Assembly (NCBI GenBank): GCA_002454125.1 | Contig: DKII01000020.1 | Coordinates: forward strand, 1 to 5,828 | DNA: 5,828 nt | Origin: Novosphingobium sp. UBA6722 | GTDB taxonomy: Bacteria; Pseudomonadota; Alphaproteobacteria; Sphingomonadales; Sphingomonadaceae | Direction: 5' to 3' | Shown here: positions 4,691-5,828 of the stretch, in pieces | Layout: every line of letters begins with the position of its first letter | Position numbering within the stretch: position 1 is the first letter of the stretch | Notes under the pieces: model-generated | Seen by the model: only the letters and a program-made list of their open reading frames with translations | What the model was told of the DNA's origin: nothing | Databases searched by the model: none | Program-made: the position numbers and the translations under genes

Positions 4691-5828
4691 ATGGCATCAG
4701 CCCCATCCTCCATCCTTGGCATTGAGCGCTCGCTGACGGGCCGGGCCTGGCGCTGGCGCGGCGGCAACATGGACCTTTCGAGCAGCCCGGCCTCGCTCGA
4801 TCACGATCTGGTCACCCAGCTGCTGCTGGCGCGCGGCGTCCCGCATGATGACGTGGAGCGGCACCGCAATCCCTCGCTGCGGGCGTTCCTGCCTGACCCT
4901 TCCGCCTTCCGCGACATGGACGTGGCGGCTGAGCGACTGGCGCAGGCGGTCCTGACTGGTGAGAGCCTGACTGTTTACGGTGACTACGATGTTGACGGCG
5001 CGACCAGCGCGGCGCTGCTGATCCGGCTGCTGCGAATGCTGGGCCATCCGGCGCGCTATTACATCCCGGACCGGCTGCTTGAAGGATATGGCCCGTCGGG
5101 CGAGGCGCTGGTGCGGCTGGGAGCCGAAGGGTCGAGCCTGATCGTGACCGTCGATTGCGGGGCGATGGCCTATGAGGCGCTCGAAATGGCGCATACGGCC
5201 GGGATCGACGTGATCGTGGTCGATCACCACAAGTGCGCCGCCCAGCTGCCGCTCGCTACGGCGCTGGTGAACCCCAACCGACTGGACGAGGATGACCTGG
5301 CTGCCGCGCATGGGCACCTTGCCGCTGTCGGGGTCGCATTCCTGCTGGCCGTGGCGACGGTGCGGCTGCTGCGCCAGCGCGGATTTTTCGCGAACCGGCG
5401 GGAACCGGACCTGTTCTCGCTGCTCGACCTCGTTGCCCTTGGCACAGTAGCCGATGTGGCGGCGCTGCACGGCCTCAACCGGGCCCTGGTGGCCCAGGGG
5501 CTCAAGGTGATGGCCCAGCGCCAGAACATCGGCATGGCGGCGCTGATTGACGCCAGCCGACTGACCCGCGCGCCGACCTGCAGCGACCTGGGCTTTGCAC
5601 TGGGCCCGCGAATCAATGCCGGTGGCCGGGTCGGCGAAGCAACCCTGGGCGTGCGCCTGCTCACAACCGAAGATCCGGATGAAGCCCGCGCCATCGCCGC
5701 GCAGCTATCCCAGCTAAACGAAGAACGCCGGGCGATCGAAGCCGCCGTGCAGGAAGCTGCCGAGGCCCAGCTTGAGACGCAGCACAACCGCGCGGTCGTG
5801 CTTTTGGCCGGGGCCGGCTGGCACCCTC
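4691..5828 (+). CDS. recJ: Single-stranded-DNA-specific exonuclease RecJ (3' end outside window)
   Basis: The first 379 residues of RecJ, a 5'-to-3' exonuclease on single-stranded DNA that works in recombinational and mismatch repair with metal ions. All phosphoesterase motifs of the DHH domain are present: YGDYDVDGATS (96-106; D98, D100, D102), VDCG (154-157; D155), VDHH (177-180, the DHH signature) and GTVADV (251-256; D255). GPRINAGGR (305-313) is in the DHHA1 region, followed by a long charged helix, EDPDEARAIAAQLSQLNEERR. Full-length RecJ is usually near 570-600 residues, so roughly the last third is missing. The frame has an upstream stop at 4673-4675, and ATG 4691 is the first start after it. 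GGAAGG at 4683-4688 is a ribosome binding site, although only two bases away. ATG 4769 is possible but would lose the conserved SLTGRAWRWRG. The gene is divergent from the flavodoxin gene. Confidence 0.96.
   Translation, partial: MASAPSSILGIERSLTGRAWRWRGGNMDLSSSPASLDHDLVTQLLLARGVPHDDVERHRNPSLRAFLPDPSAFRDMDVAAERLAQAVLTGESLTVYGDYDVDGATSAALLIRLLRMLGHPARYYIPDRLLEGYGPSGEALVRLGAEGSSLIVTVDCGAMAYEALEMAHTAGIDVIVVDHHKCAAQLPLATALVNPNRLDEDDLAAAHGHLAAVGVAFLLAVATVRLLRQRGFFANRREPDLFSLLDLVALGTVADVAALHGLNRALVAQGLKVMAQRQNIGMAALIDASRLTRAPTCSDLGFALGPRINAGGRVGEATLGVRLLTTEDPDEARAIAAQLSQLNEERRAIEAAVQEAAEAQLETQHNRAVVLLAGAGWHP

Noticed and set aside
4605..4770. N-terminal extension of the flavodoxin protein to 4770
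   Set aside because: The extra 55 or so residues precede the FMN loop that should lie near the N-terminus, show no domain character, and overlap the recJ 5' end on the other strand.
4697..5787. Long minus-strand open frames opposite recJ (4697-5470 and 5224-5787)
   Set aside because: The plus strand carries all RecJ motifs without interruption. The antisense translations are Arg/Gln/Ser-rich and show no recognisable motif.

Overview
The window reads like a chromosomal stretch from a GC-rich alphaproteobacterium. The wording of RecJ, the SixA-like phosphatase, the nitronate monooxygenase and the small AHH protein suggests the Sphingomonadales (Sphingomonadaceae or Erythrobacteraceae). That placement is recognition from memory, not a database result. 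Coding density is high, genes are packed with overlaps of a few bases, and no insertion sequence, phage gene, tRNA, rRNA or CRISPR array is visible. Base composition looks even throughout.

Layout, left to right. (1) A DinG/Rad3-type helicase C-terminus (1-476, +, cut by the window edge) overlaps by four bases (GTGA) a SixA-like histidine phosphatase (473-1012, +). (2) That gene converges on a MOSC-domain protein (1009-1548, -); the two TAG stops share one CTAG. (3) A 138-base divergent spacer (1549-1686) separates the MOSC gene from a nitronate monooxygenase (1687-2667, +). It holds a plausible sigma-70 promoter followed by a 20-base near-perfect dyad and a GGAGA ribosome binding site. (4) A minus-strand group converges on the monooxygenase. 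In transcription order it is a flavodoxin-like protein (4602-4120), an uncharacterised protein of about 273 residues whose start is disconnected by an apparent one-base frameshift (4038-3216), and a stand-alone AHH-type HNH/EndoVII nuclease (3219-2689). The last two overlap by ATGA. (5) Divergent from the flavodoxin gene, the 5' two thirds of recJ (4691 onward, +) run off the right edge.

How they fit together. The helicase and RecJ are DNA repair functions at opposite ends, with no sign that they are co-regulated. The MOSC protein and the nitronate monooxygenase share a regulatory spacer, and both belong to families tied to handling oxidised nitrogen compounds, so a shared detoxification role is reasonable but unproven. 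The least explained part is the translationally coupled pair at 2689-4038: a predicted nuclease behind a protein of unknown function. The apparent frameshift at the sixth or seventh codon of that protein is the observation most worth checking.
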